Source: Promicromonospora soli (GTDB lineage: Bacteria > Actinomycetota > Actinomycetes > Actinomycetales > Cellulomonadaceae). From it: a stretch of 64,000 nucleotides of DNA. This document shows positions 34,493 to 42,037 of this stretch, one piece after another. How positions within the stretch are numbered: position 1 is the stretch's first letter; each line of letters begins with the position of its first letter. Under the pieces are notes generated by a model. The model saw only the letters and a list, made by a program, of their open reading frames with translations, did no database searches and was not told where the DNA came from. The stretch covers positions 54,409 to 118,408 of the forward strand of contig NZ_BNAS01000005.1 of NCBI RefSeq assembly GCF_014653785.1, given 5' to 3'. The position numbers and the translations under genes are program-made.

Positions 34493-35176
34493 TCAGGCGA
34501 GCCGCCGCTTGGCCAGGACGATGAGTGCTGCGCCACCTCCGAGCAGGGCAAGCGCGAGCATGCTGTAGCCGATCGCCTCTGCCGGGCCCGTCGAAGCGAG
34601 CTCAGACGGCGCGGCCGCAGGACCGGCAGGACCGGCAGGACCGGCAGGGCCGGCAGGGCCGGCAGGACCGGCAGGACCGGCAGGACCGGTGGGTCCGGGA
34701 GTCGGCTTCTCGGTCGGCGGCGGCGTCGGCTTCTCGGTCGGCGTCGGCGTCGGCGAAGGCGTCGGCTTCTCGGTCGGCGTCGGCGTCGGCGAAGGCGTCG
34801 GCTTCTCGGTCGGCGTCGGCGTCGGCGAAGGCGTCGGCTTCGGTGCCTTCTCGAAGAACACGGTGTAGTGGCTGATGTCCTTGCCGCCTGGGTAGGTGAT
34901 CGTCACTGTCGTGACCGGCTCTGGGAGCGTCACCGTGACGGGGCCGTCTCCCTGGTTCTCAGATCCCGCCTTCACGCAGTAGCCGACGATGACCATACCC
35001 TCGGGGGCTGTGACGGTGACGGAAGTTTGGTTGCCCGTCACGTCGACCTTGTCCCCGGGACAGACCTGCTCGTTGACGGCCGTTGCGACCGAAGACGCGC
35101 TGGCGATGGCCGCTGCCGTGCCGTAGAGACCAAGCGCCAAGAGCACAGCGGCTCCCAGCGCGAATAAGCGTTTCAT
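34493..35176 (-). CDS. LAxTG-anchored surface protein with Pro-rich and collagen-like repeats
   Basis: A 227-residue exported protein. It has a signal peptide (MKRLFALGAAVLLALGLYGT), then a small domain with two cysteines (QVCPGDKVDV, VIVGYCVKAGSENQGDGPV) ending PGGKDISHYTVFF. A stalk of PTPSPTPTPTEK repeats is followed by GPAGPA collagen-like repeats. The C-terminus is a sorting signal: LASTG, a membrane helix and KRRLA. LAxTG motifs are cleaved by class E sortases in high-GC Gram-positives. ATG 35176 follows AAAGGAA; the 54 codons upstream are not supported. A paralogue lies at 35837-36502. Function is unknown; a structural or adhesion role is inferred. Confidence 0.85.
   Translation of the reverse strand: MKRLFALGAAVLLALGLYGTAAAIASASSVATAVNEQVCPGDKVDVTGNQTSVTVTAPEGMVIVGYCVKAGSENQGDGPVTVTLPEPVTTVTITYPGGKDISHYTVFFEKAPKPTPSPTPTPTEKPTPSPTPTPTEKPTPSPTPTPTEKPTPPPTEKPTPGPTGPAGPAGPAGPAGPAGPAGPAGPAAAPSELASTGPAEAIGYSMLALALLGGGAALIVLAKRRLA
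34618..34838. repeat. Tandem repeats encoding the stalk of the LAxTG protein
   Basis: A 9-bp unit (GGACCGGCA and variants, about eight copies, 34618-34690) encodes Gly-Pro-Ala triplets. A 36-bp unit (about three copies, 34729-34838) encodes PTPSPTPTPTEK. Such arrays are prone to length variation. Confidence 0.85.
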
Positions 35177-35304
35177 TGTGGTGTTCCTTTGCCTGGTAGG
35201 GGCCCGCCCCAAAGGGAGGTGCGGCGCATCTGTCACCTTGACGGTAAATCCGTCGGAGAGTCCATGCAATGGAATCAAAAGGGACATATCCATTCGCCCC
35301 CAAG

Positions 35305-35729
35305 AATTCACCCAGAACGGGGTCGAACGGCCAATCATCCGGCACAGCTGCGTTTCGGGTGAAAGCGTGGCCGACCCGTCTCGAATTCACCCATTCCCCG
35401 TCAGGCGGTGCCCTGACCAGCGCTCATGTGCATAAAATGGCCCGGACCAGCGGTAATGAGATCGGCCTCCCGTCCACCGCCCTGCGCCCGCGCGGCGTTG
35501 CATGGTTTCAATCAAAGAATCACCCCTGAGACCGCGTCAGATAATCTCCGCACGGCCACGCCGGCTCGATTCCACCAAACCCAGCGGGCAAACGTTTATT
35601 AACCCGATCGGAGGGAAATCGGTACGGACAAGAAGTTCACCCTGGCAATCGAAAGAAGTTCACCCGCGACATAGCAATTCACCCCAAAGAATTCACCCCA
35701 AAGGGAATCCACCCAAAGGGAATTCACCC
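35305..35729. repeat. Array of AATTCACCC elements
   Basis: Direct copies at 35305, 35384, 35634 (AGTTCACCC), 35657 (AGTTCACCC), 35676, 35690, 35706 (AATCCACCC) and 35721, plus one inverted GGGTGAA at 35357. The last six are spaced 14-23 bp apart and include CAAAG(G) linkers, giving a roughly 15-bp tandem unit. Function is unknown; protein-binding sites or a decaying tandem repeat are possible. Confidence 0.75.
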
Positions 35730-35734
35730 TAAAG

Positions 35735-35811
35735 CAGAGCGGGCGCCCGGCAGGCTTTCCGTCCCGAGCCGAAGCTCAAGGGAAGGAAGGCCCGCCGGAC
35801 GCCCGCTCTAC
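35735..35811 (-). terminator. Terminator-like hairpin after the second LAxTG gene
   Basis: AGAGCGGGCG (35735 onwards) and CGCCCGCTCT (ending 35811) close a long imperfect stem with CCGGC/GCCGG inside. It lies 26 bp beyond the stop codon at 35837. Confidence 0.65.
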
Positions 35812-35836
35812 CTGCGGTCGCTCGGTGGCGACTGGA

Positions 35837-36502
35837 TCAGCTACCCAGCACGCCCTTGCGACGAAGCACGATCAGGGTGACGCCACCGCCCACGAGGGCA
35901 AGCGCGATGAGCGTGAAGCCGATCGCAGTGCTGGCGCCGGTGCTGGCGAGAACCTCGGGCTCCTCCTCGACGGACTCCTCACCGTCGAGCTCCTCGCCCG
36001 GAACGGTCGACCCGTCGGTCGGCTCGGTGCTCCCGGACGGCTCGACGGCGGGCTCGGAGCTGCTCGGCTCCGGGCTCGGCGAACCACTCGGCACGGAAGG
36101 GCTCGGCGACGGCGTCGGCTCGGTCTCGACTGTGATCAGCGTGTAGTGGCTGATCGCCTTGCCGGACGAGTGCGTGATCGTCACCTCGGCGGCAGGCGGG
36201 TCCACGACGTAGTTCTCGGGGCCGTTGCCCTGCTTGTCCGACCCCGCCTTCACGCAGTACCCGGTGATGAGGTAGCCGGGCTCGGCGGTGACGACCAAGG
36301 AGGCCTGCTCGCCGTCGACGTCAACCTTGCCGTCCTTCGGACAGGTCGACTCGGAGCTGCCCGCGATCGAGTCGGTCGATACGTAGTCGCCCGTGGTCGA
36401 GACGGGAGCGCCAGCGATCGGCGCGGCGAATGCAGCAGCCGGCGAGCCCACGAGGCCGGCGATGAGGAGCGCGGTTGCTCCCAAGACGGTCATCTTGCGC
36501 AC
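35837..36502 (-). CDS. LAxTG-anchored surface protein, paralogue
   Basis: A 221-residue exported protein with a signal peptide (RKMTVLGATALLIAGLVGSP), a domain sharing CPKDGKVDVDGEQASLVVTA, ITGYCVKAGSDKQGNGPENY and SSGKAISHYTLI with its neighbour, and a Pro/Ser then Glu-rich stalk (SPSPEPSSSEPAVEPSGSTE). It ends in the sorting signal VLASTG, a membrane helix and LRRKGVLGS. GTG 36502 is chosen because GAAGGAG lies upstream and it supplies the basic n-region; ATG 36493 is the alternative. The two cysteines are conserved in both paralogues and may form a disulfide. A perfect palindrome lies upstream at 36533-36550. Function is unknown. Confidence 0.84.
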   Translation of the reverse strand: MRKMTVLGATALLIAGLVGSPAAAFAAPIAGAPVSTTGDYVSTDSIAGSSESTCPKDGKVDVDGEQASLVVTAEPGYLITGYCVKAGSDKQGNGPENYVVDPPAAEVTITHSSGKAISHYTLITVETEPTPSPSPSVPSGSPSPEPSSSEPAVEPSGSTEPTDGSTVPGEELDGEESVEEEPEVLASTGASTAIGFTLIALALVGGGVTLIVLRRKGVLGS

Positions 36503-36532
36503 TGAGCGCTCCTTCGAAACGGGATAGGTCCC

Positions 36533-36550
36533 GTGTCCGACATCGGACAC
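36533..36550. promoter_or_regulatory. 18-bp palindromic operator candidate
   Basis: GTGTCCGA and TCGGACAC flank CA. It is 30 bp upstream of the LAxTG gene start. TATCTTAC is repeated directly at 36597 and 36610 in the AT-rich stretch behind it. Confidence 0.5.
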
Positions 36551-36635
36551 GACATCCCGGAGCGTAGCCACAATGTCGCAGATCGCCAATATGCGTTATC
36601 TTACCGAAATATCTTACATATCCTTGTATCCCGCC

Positions 36636-37670
36636 CTACCGGCCTTTGCCCTTTTTCTTCGCCTTGGGCGCCGGACGGGCACCCTTGCCCCGTTGAACAC
36701 CCCCACGAGTACCTGCCTTTGTACCGCTGCGACCCCCACCGGAGCGTCCCTTGGCCCCGCCGGGCACGCCCTTTGCCGAGTTCTTCACCCCAGAGTTCGC
36801 CCTTTTGTTGTCAGTTCCCCCGTCCGAGGCGCCATCCGGGGTCGGGCGAGAGGACGGGCCGCCCCTGCCACGTGAGCTGTTGACCGTGCGTCCACGAACG
36901 ATGCCGATCAGTTCCTCGACCAGGTCCGTGGTGCGGTCGATGGGCCAGACCAGACCCACCGGCGCCATCGGCCCGTCCAGGAGCGGACGGTAGGTCACGT
37001 CCTTGCGGCGGTGCAGCCGCGCGAGCGACATCGGCAGCACCGCGACCCCCACGTTCGCGGCCACGGTCGCGACGACGTCGGCCGTTGTCGCGAGCGGGTC
37101 CAGGGCGTTGCCGTCGGGATCGGCGGGGACGGTCCCGGGGACCGGGTGGGCGGCGAAGAGGACGTCGTCCGCGGGAACCCAGACGGGATCCTCGGCGATA
37201 TCGGCGCTGGACACGGCCTCGTCCTCAGCGAGGGCGGCGAGCAGGTGGTCTCTCGAGAAGCACACCACCGACGTCTCCTCGTAGAGCGGGATCGCGGAGA
37301 ACACGTCCTTGTCCACCGGGAGCCGGCCGATCGCGGCGTCGGCCTCGCCGGCCTCCAGCGCCGGGCCGACAGCGGCAGCCTCGAGCTGCACCAGCTCGAG
37401 GCGCACGTCGGGCAGCCGCTCGTGCCACACGGTCGCCCACTTCCCGGGCGTGGCGCCGGGCACGTAGGCGAGGCGGAAGCGCGGCAGGTCCGGGTCGACG
37501 TCGGCCGGCGCGCCATCCGTGACGGGCGAGGCGTCGTCCACGCCATCGACGTCCGTCGGATCCGCTGCGTCCGCCGCCTCGGCGGTCGGGTCCGCTGCAT
37601 CGGCGATAGGGAGGTCGGCGAGGTCGGCGCCCGGGGCGGGCGGTCCGACGTCGGGCACGGGCTGGCTCAC
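36636..37670 (-). CDS. LysR-type substrate-binding domain protein lacking a DNA-binding domain
   Basis: A 344-residue protein. After an acidic, Ala/Asp-rich lead (DAADPTAEAADAADPTDVDG), residues about 62-255 form a LysR effector-binding domain (LPRFRLAYVPGATPGKWATV, ADAAIGRLPVDKDVFSAIPL, TVAANVGVAVLPMSLARLHR). No helix-turn-helix precedes it. The tail of about 80 residues is disordered and highly basic (VQRGKGARPAPKAKKKGKGR), which could bind nucleic acid nonspecifically. Such HTH-less proteins occur beside DUF5997 genes in actinobacteria, as here, so they may work as a pair. The ligand is unknown. The acidic head and basic tail could interact. Confidence 0.82.
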   Translation of the reverse strand: MSQPVPDVGPPAPGADLADLPIADAADPTAEAADAADPTDVDGVDDASPVTDGAPADVDPDLPRFRLAYVPGATPGKWATVWHERLPDVRLELVQLEAAAVGPALEAGEADAAIGRLPVDKDVFSAIPLYEETSVVCFSRDHLLAALAEDEAVSSADIAEDPVWVPADDVLFAAHPVPGTVPADPDGNALDPLATTADVVATVAANVGVAVLPMSLARLHRRKDVTYRPLLDGPMAPVGLVWPIDRTTDLVEELIGIVRGRTVNSSRGRGGPSSRPTPDGASDGGTDNKRANSGVKNSAKGVPGGAKGRSGGGRSGTKAGTRGGVQRGKGARPAPKAKKKGKGR

Positions 37671-37803
37671 GCTCCAAGGCTACGGGCCTGGAACCACGAC
37701 GGTGGCCCGTCCTCGGGCCGCTGTCGGCGCCGCGACGGCCCGAGCGGCGAGGATCACGTCCACCGTGGAGAGCGCGGTGGGCGCACGCCGATACCCTGGG
37801 AAC

Positions 37804-38205
37804 ATGAGTTCCTCCTTCGCCTCGCAGCGGTTCAAGCCGTCCAACGCCGCCAAGCGACTCGGCGTCTACCTGCCTGCCACACCGCAGGAGTTCCAGGACA
37901 CCCCGATCACGCGCGCGGAGCTGGAGGAGCTGGAGACGAACCCGCCCGAGTGGCTGGCCGAGCTGCGTCGCAACGGACCGCACCCGCGGCCGGTGGTCGC
38001 GGGTCGCCTCGGCATCTCGATCGCCGGGCTGGCCCGCGGCGGTATCACCGAGCCGCTGACCACCGACCAGATCAACGAGCTGCGCGACAACCCGCCGGAG
38101 TGGCTGGCCCAGGAGCGCGAGGTCGCCGCACAGGTGCGCGCCGAGGAGGAGCGCATCGAGGAGGCCCGCAAGGCAGCGGAGAAGAAGGCACGCTCCGCGC
38201 GGTGA
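37804..38205 (+). CDS. DUF5997 family protein
   Basis: A 133-residue soluble protein. It contains an internal duplication: PITRAELEELETNPPEWLAE and PLTTDQINELRDNPPEWLAQ are related about 55 residues apart, each with an NPPEWLA signature. Between them lies NGPHPRPVVAGRLGISIAGL. A charged C-terminal helix (RAEEERIEEARKAAEKKARS) follows. It belongs to a small actinobacterial family of unknown function and is divergent from the HTH-less LysR-type protein. ATG 37804 is the first start with family similarity. Its stop codon overlaps the GTG start of the methyltransferase gene (GTGA), so the two are coupled. Confidence 0.83.
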   Translation: MSSSFASQRFKPSNAAKRLGVYLPATPQEFQDTPITRAELEELETNPPEWLAELRRNGPHPRPVVAGRLGISIAGLARGGITEPLTTDQINELRDNPPEWLAQEREVAAQVRAEEERIEEARKAAEKKARSAR

Positions 38206-39539
38206 ACCCCGAGGCCGACGCCGTCCTCGCGCAGCTGCGCCCCTACCCCGAGGACGGCTCCCGCGCCGACGGCCCCGTCGCCGTCGACGCGACCGACCGG
38301 CTCCTCCTCGACGAGGCCGCCGCACTGATCGAGCGGACCCCGGATCAGGTGGTGGTGATCGGCGACCGGTTTGGGGCCCTCACACTGGGCGCCCTCGCGC
38401 TCGGCGCCCGCGGTATCCGCGTGCACCAGGACCCGAGCGCGGCCGAGGCGGCGTTGGACGCCAACTCCGCGCGCGTGGCCCAGACGCTGGCCGGGCACCA
38501 ACGAGCCGCCGCGAACCTACCCGCCTCGCCCGAACCGACCCGACTCGAGTGGACCCGGCACGACGAGCTCGGGCCTGCGCTGCTGGCGGGCGCGCGGCTC
38601 GTGCTGCTCCAGCTACCGACGTCGCTGGCGGAGCTGACCGAGATCGCCGAGCACGTGGCCCGGCACGCCGACCCCGCCGTGACACTGCTCGCCGGCGGCC
38701 GGGTGAAGCACATGACGCACGGGATGAATGACGTGCTCGGCGCGTCCTTCGCGCACGTCAGCGCGTCGCTCGCCCGGCAGAAGTCGCGGCTGCTGAGTGC
38801 ACGCGAGCCGCGAGCCGACGTCGGGCCGCTCACCTATCCCGTCACGGCCCACCTCACCGACGGGGAGGTCCTGGATGCGCTCGCCCCGCTACGCGGATCG
38901 GCCTCGGGCCTCACCGTCGTCGCGCACGGCGCCGCCTTCGCGGGCGCCACGCTCGACCTCGGCACGCGGTTCCTGCTGGCGCAGGCGGACCGCTGGCCGG
39001 ACCTGTCAGACCCACAGGTCATCCGGGTGACCGCCAGGTCTGACCCGCAGCACGCGGACGCGGCGCCCAGCACCGACGCGCCCGACGCCGGCGCGCGCCC
39101 GGTCGCCGTCGACCTCGGCTGCGGCACCGGAATCCTCGCCACCGTCGTGGCGCTGCGGTTCCCCGGAGCGCAGGTGATCGCGACGGACCAGAGCGCGGCG
39201 GCCTGCGCCTCGGCGCGGGCCACGCTCGCCGCCAACAGCGCCGAGGCCACAGTCGTGCGCGACGACGCCGGCGCCTCGCTCCTCGACGACTCGGCCGACC
39301 TGGTGCTGCTCAACCCGCCGTTCCACGACCGTGCGGCGCTGAGCACGGACGCTGCGCACCGTATGTTCGCCACGGCGGGCCGCATCCTGCGCGACGGCGG
39401 CGAGCTGTGGACCGTCTTCAACACGGGCCTGCACTACCGCCGCGCGCTGGAACGCGCCGTCGGGCCGACGGAGCACGTGGCCCAGAGCCCTAAGTTCACC
39501 GTGACCCGGAGCCTGCGGAAAGCCCAGTCGCCGAGGTAG
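38202..39539 (+). CDS. Class I SAM methyltransferase, RsmC/RlmG-like, two-domain
   Basis: A 445-residue protein with two methyltransferase-like halves. The N-terminal half (residues 1-200) is a degenerate domain (PDQVVVIGDRFGALTLGALA, VLLQLPTSLAELTEIAEHVA). The C-terminal half has the SAM motif AVDLGCGTGILATVVALRFP, an acidic loop ATDQSAAACASARATLAANS and the catalytic DLVLLNPPFHDRAALSTDA. The duplicated architecture and NPPFH loop are typical of RsmC and RlmG, which methylate guanine N2 in 16S or 23S rRNA. Which of the two it matches is undecided. GTG 38202 overlaps the DUF5997 stop. A nested palindrome begins at its stop codon. Confidence 0.88.
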   Translation: MNPEADAVLAQLRPYPEDGSRADGPVAVDATDRLLLDEAAALIERTPDQVVVIGDRFGALTLGALALGARGIRVHQDPSAAEAALDANSARVAQTLAGHQRAAANLPASPEPTRLEWTRHDELGPALLAGARLVLLQLPTSLAELTEIAEHVARHADPAVTLLAGGRVKHMTHGMNDVLGASFAHVSASLARQKSRLLSAREPRADVGPLTYPVTAHLTDGEVLDALAPLRGSASGLTVVAHGAAFAGATLDLGTRFLLAQADRWPDLSDPQVIRVTARSDPQHADAAPSTDAPDAGARPVAVDLGCGTGILATVVALRFPGAQVIATDQSAAACASARATLAANSAEATVVRDDAGASLLDDSADLVLLNPPFHDRAALSTDAAHRMFATAGRILRDGGELWTVFNTGLHYRRALERAVGPTEHVAQSPKFTVTRSLRKAQSPR

Positions 39540-39596
39540 TCATGCAGCGAGGTAGTCACCCACGTGGGTGACTACCTCGCCAGACGACTACCTCGG
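39531..39596. terminator. Nested double palindrome, bidirectional terminator
   Basis: Inner perfect 34-bp palindrome (39547-39580) starting GCGAGGTAGTCACCCAC; outer pair CCGAGGTAGTC (39531-39541) and GACTACCTCGG (39586-39596). The methyltransferase TAG stop (39537-39539) lies in the outer arm. GAGGTAGTC is thus present twice directly and twice inverted. Confidence 0.75.
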
Positions 39597-39604
39597 GGGA
39601 ACGG

Positions 39605-40006
39605 TCACTTGACGTCGACGACGTCCACGACGAAAACGAGGGTGTCGCCGCCGCCGATGCCGGCCTGCGGCACGCCGCGCGCGCCGTAGCCGTGCTCCGG
39701 CGGGATCGACAGCAGCAGGCGCGAGCCGACGTTCTGGCCCACCATGCCCTTGTCCCAGCCACCGATGACGGCGCCGACGCCGATCGGAAAGTCGATGGTC
39801 GTGCCGCGGTCGTACGAGTTGTCGAAGACGTGGCCGCCCCAGGTCTGGCCCAGGTAGTTCACCACGATGGTGCGCCCGGACTCGACGACCGGACCGTTGC
39901 CCTCGGCGAGCACCTGCACCTGCAGGCCGGCGGGTGCGCCACCCTCGGGGAAGGTCAGCTCCGGCTTGTCACCGAAGGTGCCGGAGGCGGTAGGAAGCGT
40001 GGTCAC
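39605..40006 (-). CDS. FKBP-type peptidyl-prolyl cis-trans isomerase
   Basis: A 133-residue single-domain FKBP. Family residues are visible in GRTIVVNYLGQTWGGHVFDN, SYDRGTTIDFPIGVGAVIGG, WDKGMVGQNVGSRLLLSIPP and HGYGARGVPQAGIGGGDTLV, including the tryptophan at the base of the drug-binding pocket. No signal peptide, so it is cytoplasmic. GTG 40006 follows AGAGG. The open frame continues upstream without similarity. It may assist folding; related actinobacterial FKBPs lie near proteasome genes, which are not in this window. Confidence 0.93.
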   Translation of the reverse strand: MTTLPTASGTFGDKPELTFPEGGAPAGLQVQVLAEGNGPVVESGRTIVVNYLGQTWGGHVFDNSYDRGTTIDFPIGVGAVIGGWDKGMVGQNVGSRLLLSIPPEHGYGARGVPQAGIGGGDTLVFVVDVVDVK

Positions 40007-40065
40007 GAGGATTACCTCTCGCTCGGGGTGACGCCGGATTCCCCCGGCGTCGGTACCTGCCCACC

Positions 40066-40977
40066 CTAAGCGGCGACCACGGCTGCCCGCGAAGCGACGG
40101 CTGCCTGCCGCAGCGCCTCCAGGGCCGCCATCGCGGGCGGCGTGTGCGCGACGGCGTCCTGCAGCACCGCGTAGATCGAGCGCACCGGGGTGGGGCGCAC
40201 CACGGGCACGGCGACGGTACCGCGCGGGAGCTGGACGGTGCCGAGCTCCGGCAGCACGGTCATGCCGATCCCTGCCTCGACGAACGCGACAGCAGTCGGG
40301 TAGTCGTGCGCCTCGACGTGGAACGTCGGGCTGAACCCTGCAGCCGTGCACGCCTCCAGGAGGTTGCGGCGGCACCAGCCGCGCGCGAAGTCGTTGTCGA
40401 CCCAGGACTCGTCCGCGAGCTCGGCGAGCTCGATCTCTTCGCGGTCGGCCAGCCGGTGGCTCCGCGGGAGGACGACGACGTACGGGTCGTCGAGGAGGTG
40501 GTACGCGGTGAAGCCGCTCCCGGGGTCGAACCCGGTCTGCGCCACGACCACCTGCAGGTCGGCCCGGTCCTCGGTCTTGTCCGGGATGAGCTCGGCCAGC
40601 TCCAGGTCCAGCCGCACCCCGGGAAACTGCGTGGTGACGGTACGCACGACGTCGGGCAGCCAGGCCGAGCCGACGGACGCGAAATAGGCGACGGAGAGCG
40701 AGCCGGTACGGCCGGCGCGCAGGTCGGCGACCATGGACTCGGCCTCGCCGAGCCGTTCGAGCACCCCGTCGGCCTGGGCGGCCAGGGCGCGCCCCGCGGC
40801 GGTGGGCCGGATGCCGCGGCCGTGCCGGGCCAGCAGCTTGAGCCCGGTCTCCCGCTGGAGCGCTGAGACGTGCTGACTGACGGCGGAGGGCGTGTAGCCG
40901 AGGTTCGCCGCGGCGGCACCGATCGATCCGGAGGCGACGACGGAGCGGAAGACGCGGAGGCGGTGGACGTCAAGCAT
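40066..40977 (-). CDS. LysR family transcriptional regulator
   Basis: A 303-residue LysR regulator with the winged HTH SGSIGAAAANLGYTPSAVSQ, followed by HVSALQRETGLKLLARHGRG, and an effector domain from residue 90 (TGSLSVAYFASVGSAWLPDV, VEAGIGMTVLPELGTVQLPR). It is divergent from the EamA transporter gene over 81 bp; CTGTACAG (40985-40992) lies just upstream of its start and could be part of the shared operator. It probably regulates that exporter. ATG 40977 fits the family N-terminus MLDVHRLRVFRSVV. The much longer open frame to 42207 is an antisense shadow. Confidence 0.93.
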   Translation of the reverse strand: MLDVHRLRVFRSVVASGSIGAAAANLGYTPSAVSQHVSALQRETGLKLLARHGRGIRPTAAGRALAAQADGVLERLGEAESMVADLRAGRTGSLSVAYFASVGSAWLPDVVRTVTTQFPGVRLDLELAELIPDKTEDRADLQVVVAQTGFDPGSGFTAYHLLDDPYVVVLPRSHRLADREEIELAELADESWVDNDFARGWCRRNLLEACTAAGFSPTFHVEAHDYPTAVAFVEAGIGMTVLPELGTVQLPRGTVAVPVVRPTPVRSIYAVLQDAVAHTPPAMAALEALRQAAVASRAAVVAA

Positions 40978-41058
40978 GAGCCAACTGTACAGCGAGACTG
41001 AATCCAGATGTAGAAACAGTCGCTGGTGCTTCACAGTGTCCGGGGCGAGTATCGAAGC

Positions 41059-42027
41059 ATGACCAACGCCACGGCCGATAGCCGCCAGACCTCGCCGTCC
41101 GCGCCGGGCAGAGTCCCGGGTATGACCCTGTCCACCGAGGCCGCCGCACCCGCCCCACCCACCTTGAACCGCTTCCTCGTGCCGGCCGCCGCCGCGGTGA
41201 CGGTCGTGCTCTGGGCGTCGGCGTTCATCGGGATCCGGTCCGCCGGCTTCGACTACTCGCCGGGTCCGCTGGCGCTGGGCCGGATCTTCGTCGGCACCCT
41301 GGCGCTCACCGTCATCGCCGGGCTGGCCGGCAAGCTGCGCCTGCCGCGCGGCCGGACCCTGGTGGGCGTCGTCGTCTGGGGCGTGCTCTGGTTCGGGCTG
41401 TACAACCTCGCCCTCAACACGGCCGAGCGCACCCTCGACGCCGGCACCGCTTCCCTCCTTGTCGGGCTCGCGCCCATCCTCATCGCGGTGTTCGCCGGGA
41501 TCTCGCTCGGCGAGGGCTTCCCCGCGCGGCTCCTGCTGGGCATCGGCATCGCGTTCGCCGGCGTCGCCGGCATCGCGCTGGCCACGTCGAACGGGGCCTC
41601 GGACGGGATCAGCGTCACCCTGGGCCTGGTCGCCGCCGTGGTCTACGCCGGAAGCACCATCCTGCAGAAGCGCCTGCTGCCGAAGGTCGACTCCCTGACC
41701 ATGACCTGGCTGGGCTGCCTGGCCGGCACGGTCGCGTGCCTCCCGTTCACACCGGTGCTCCTGGAGGAACTCGCCGCAGCGCCGACGTCGGCCACCCTGA
41801 GCGTGGTCTACCTGGGCGTCTTCCCCACCGCCATCGCGTTCGTGACCTGGGGCTTCGCCCTCACCCGGACGACGGCAGGCCGGCTCGGCGCCGCGACCTA
41901 CGCCGCCGCGCCGCTCGCGGTGCTCATGTCGTGGGCGCTGCTCGGCGAGGTCCCGACGCCGGTCGCCCTGATCGGCGGCACCCTGTGCCTGGCGGGCGTG
42001 CTGGTGGCGACCCTGCGGCTGCGCTGA
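41059..42027 (+). CDS. EamA family (DMT) transporter
   Basis: A 322-residue inner-membrane transporter with two EamA repeats and about ten membrane helices, after a 35-residue soluble lead. Typical blocks are VTVVLWASAFIGIRSAGFDY, NTAERTLDAGTASLLVGLAP and, in repeat two, VVYLGVFPTAIAFVTWGFAL with ATYAAAPLAVLMSWALLGEV. Members export amino acids, nucleosides or metabolites. The substrate here is unknown; the divergent LysR suggests inducible export. ATG 41059 is used; ATG 41122 would shorten only the soluble lead. Confidence 0.9.
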   Translation: MTNATADSRQTSPSAPGRVPGMTLSTEAAAPAPPTLNRFLVPAAAAVTVVLWASAFIGIRSAGFDYSPGPLALGRIFVGTLALTVIAGLAGKLRLPRGRTLVGVVVWGVLWFGLYNLALNTAERTLDAGTASLLVGLAPILIAVFAGISLGEGFPARLLLGIGIAFAGVAGIALATSNGASDGISVTLGLVAAVVYAGSTILQKRLLPKVDSLTMTWLGCLAGTVACLPFTPVLLEELAAAPTSATLSVVYLGVFPTAIAFVTWGFALTRTTAGRLGAATYAAAPLAVLMSWALLGEVPTPVALIGGTLCLAGVLVATLRLR

Positions 42028-42037
42028 CCGACACCGC

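Larger units (their letters stand above)
35177..35836. other. 660-bp gene-free region with AT-richer sequence
   Basis: No convincing coding frame was found. Compared with its surroundings the stretch is AT-rich and carries an array of AATTCACCC elements (see the array entry), the promoter of the 34493-35176 gene at its left end, and a terminator-like hairpin at its right end (35735-35811). Confidence 0.7.

Noticed and set aside
35301..35730. CRISPR array
   Set aside because: Repeats are only about 9 bp with irregular 5-15 bp gaps, and no cas genes are present.
35178..35732. Three short plus-strand open frames (up to 86 codons) in the AATTCACCC region
   Set aside because: No ribosome-binding sites, no similarity, and the translations simply reflect the repeats; treated as non-coding.
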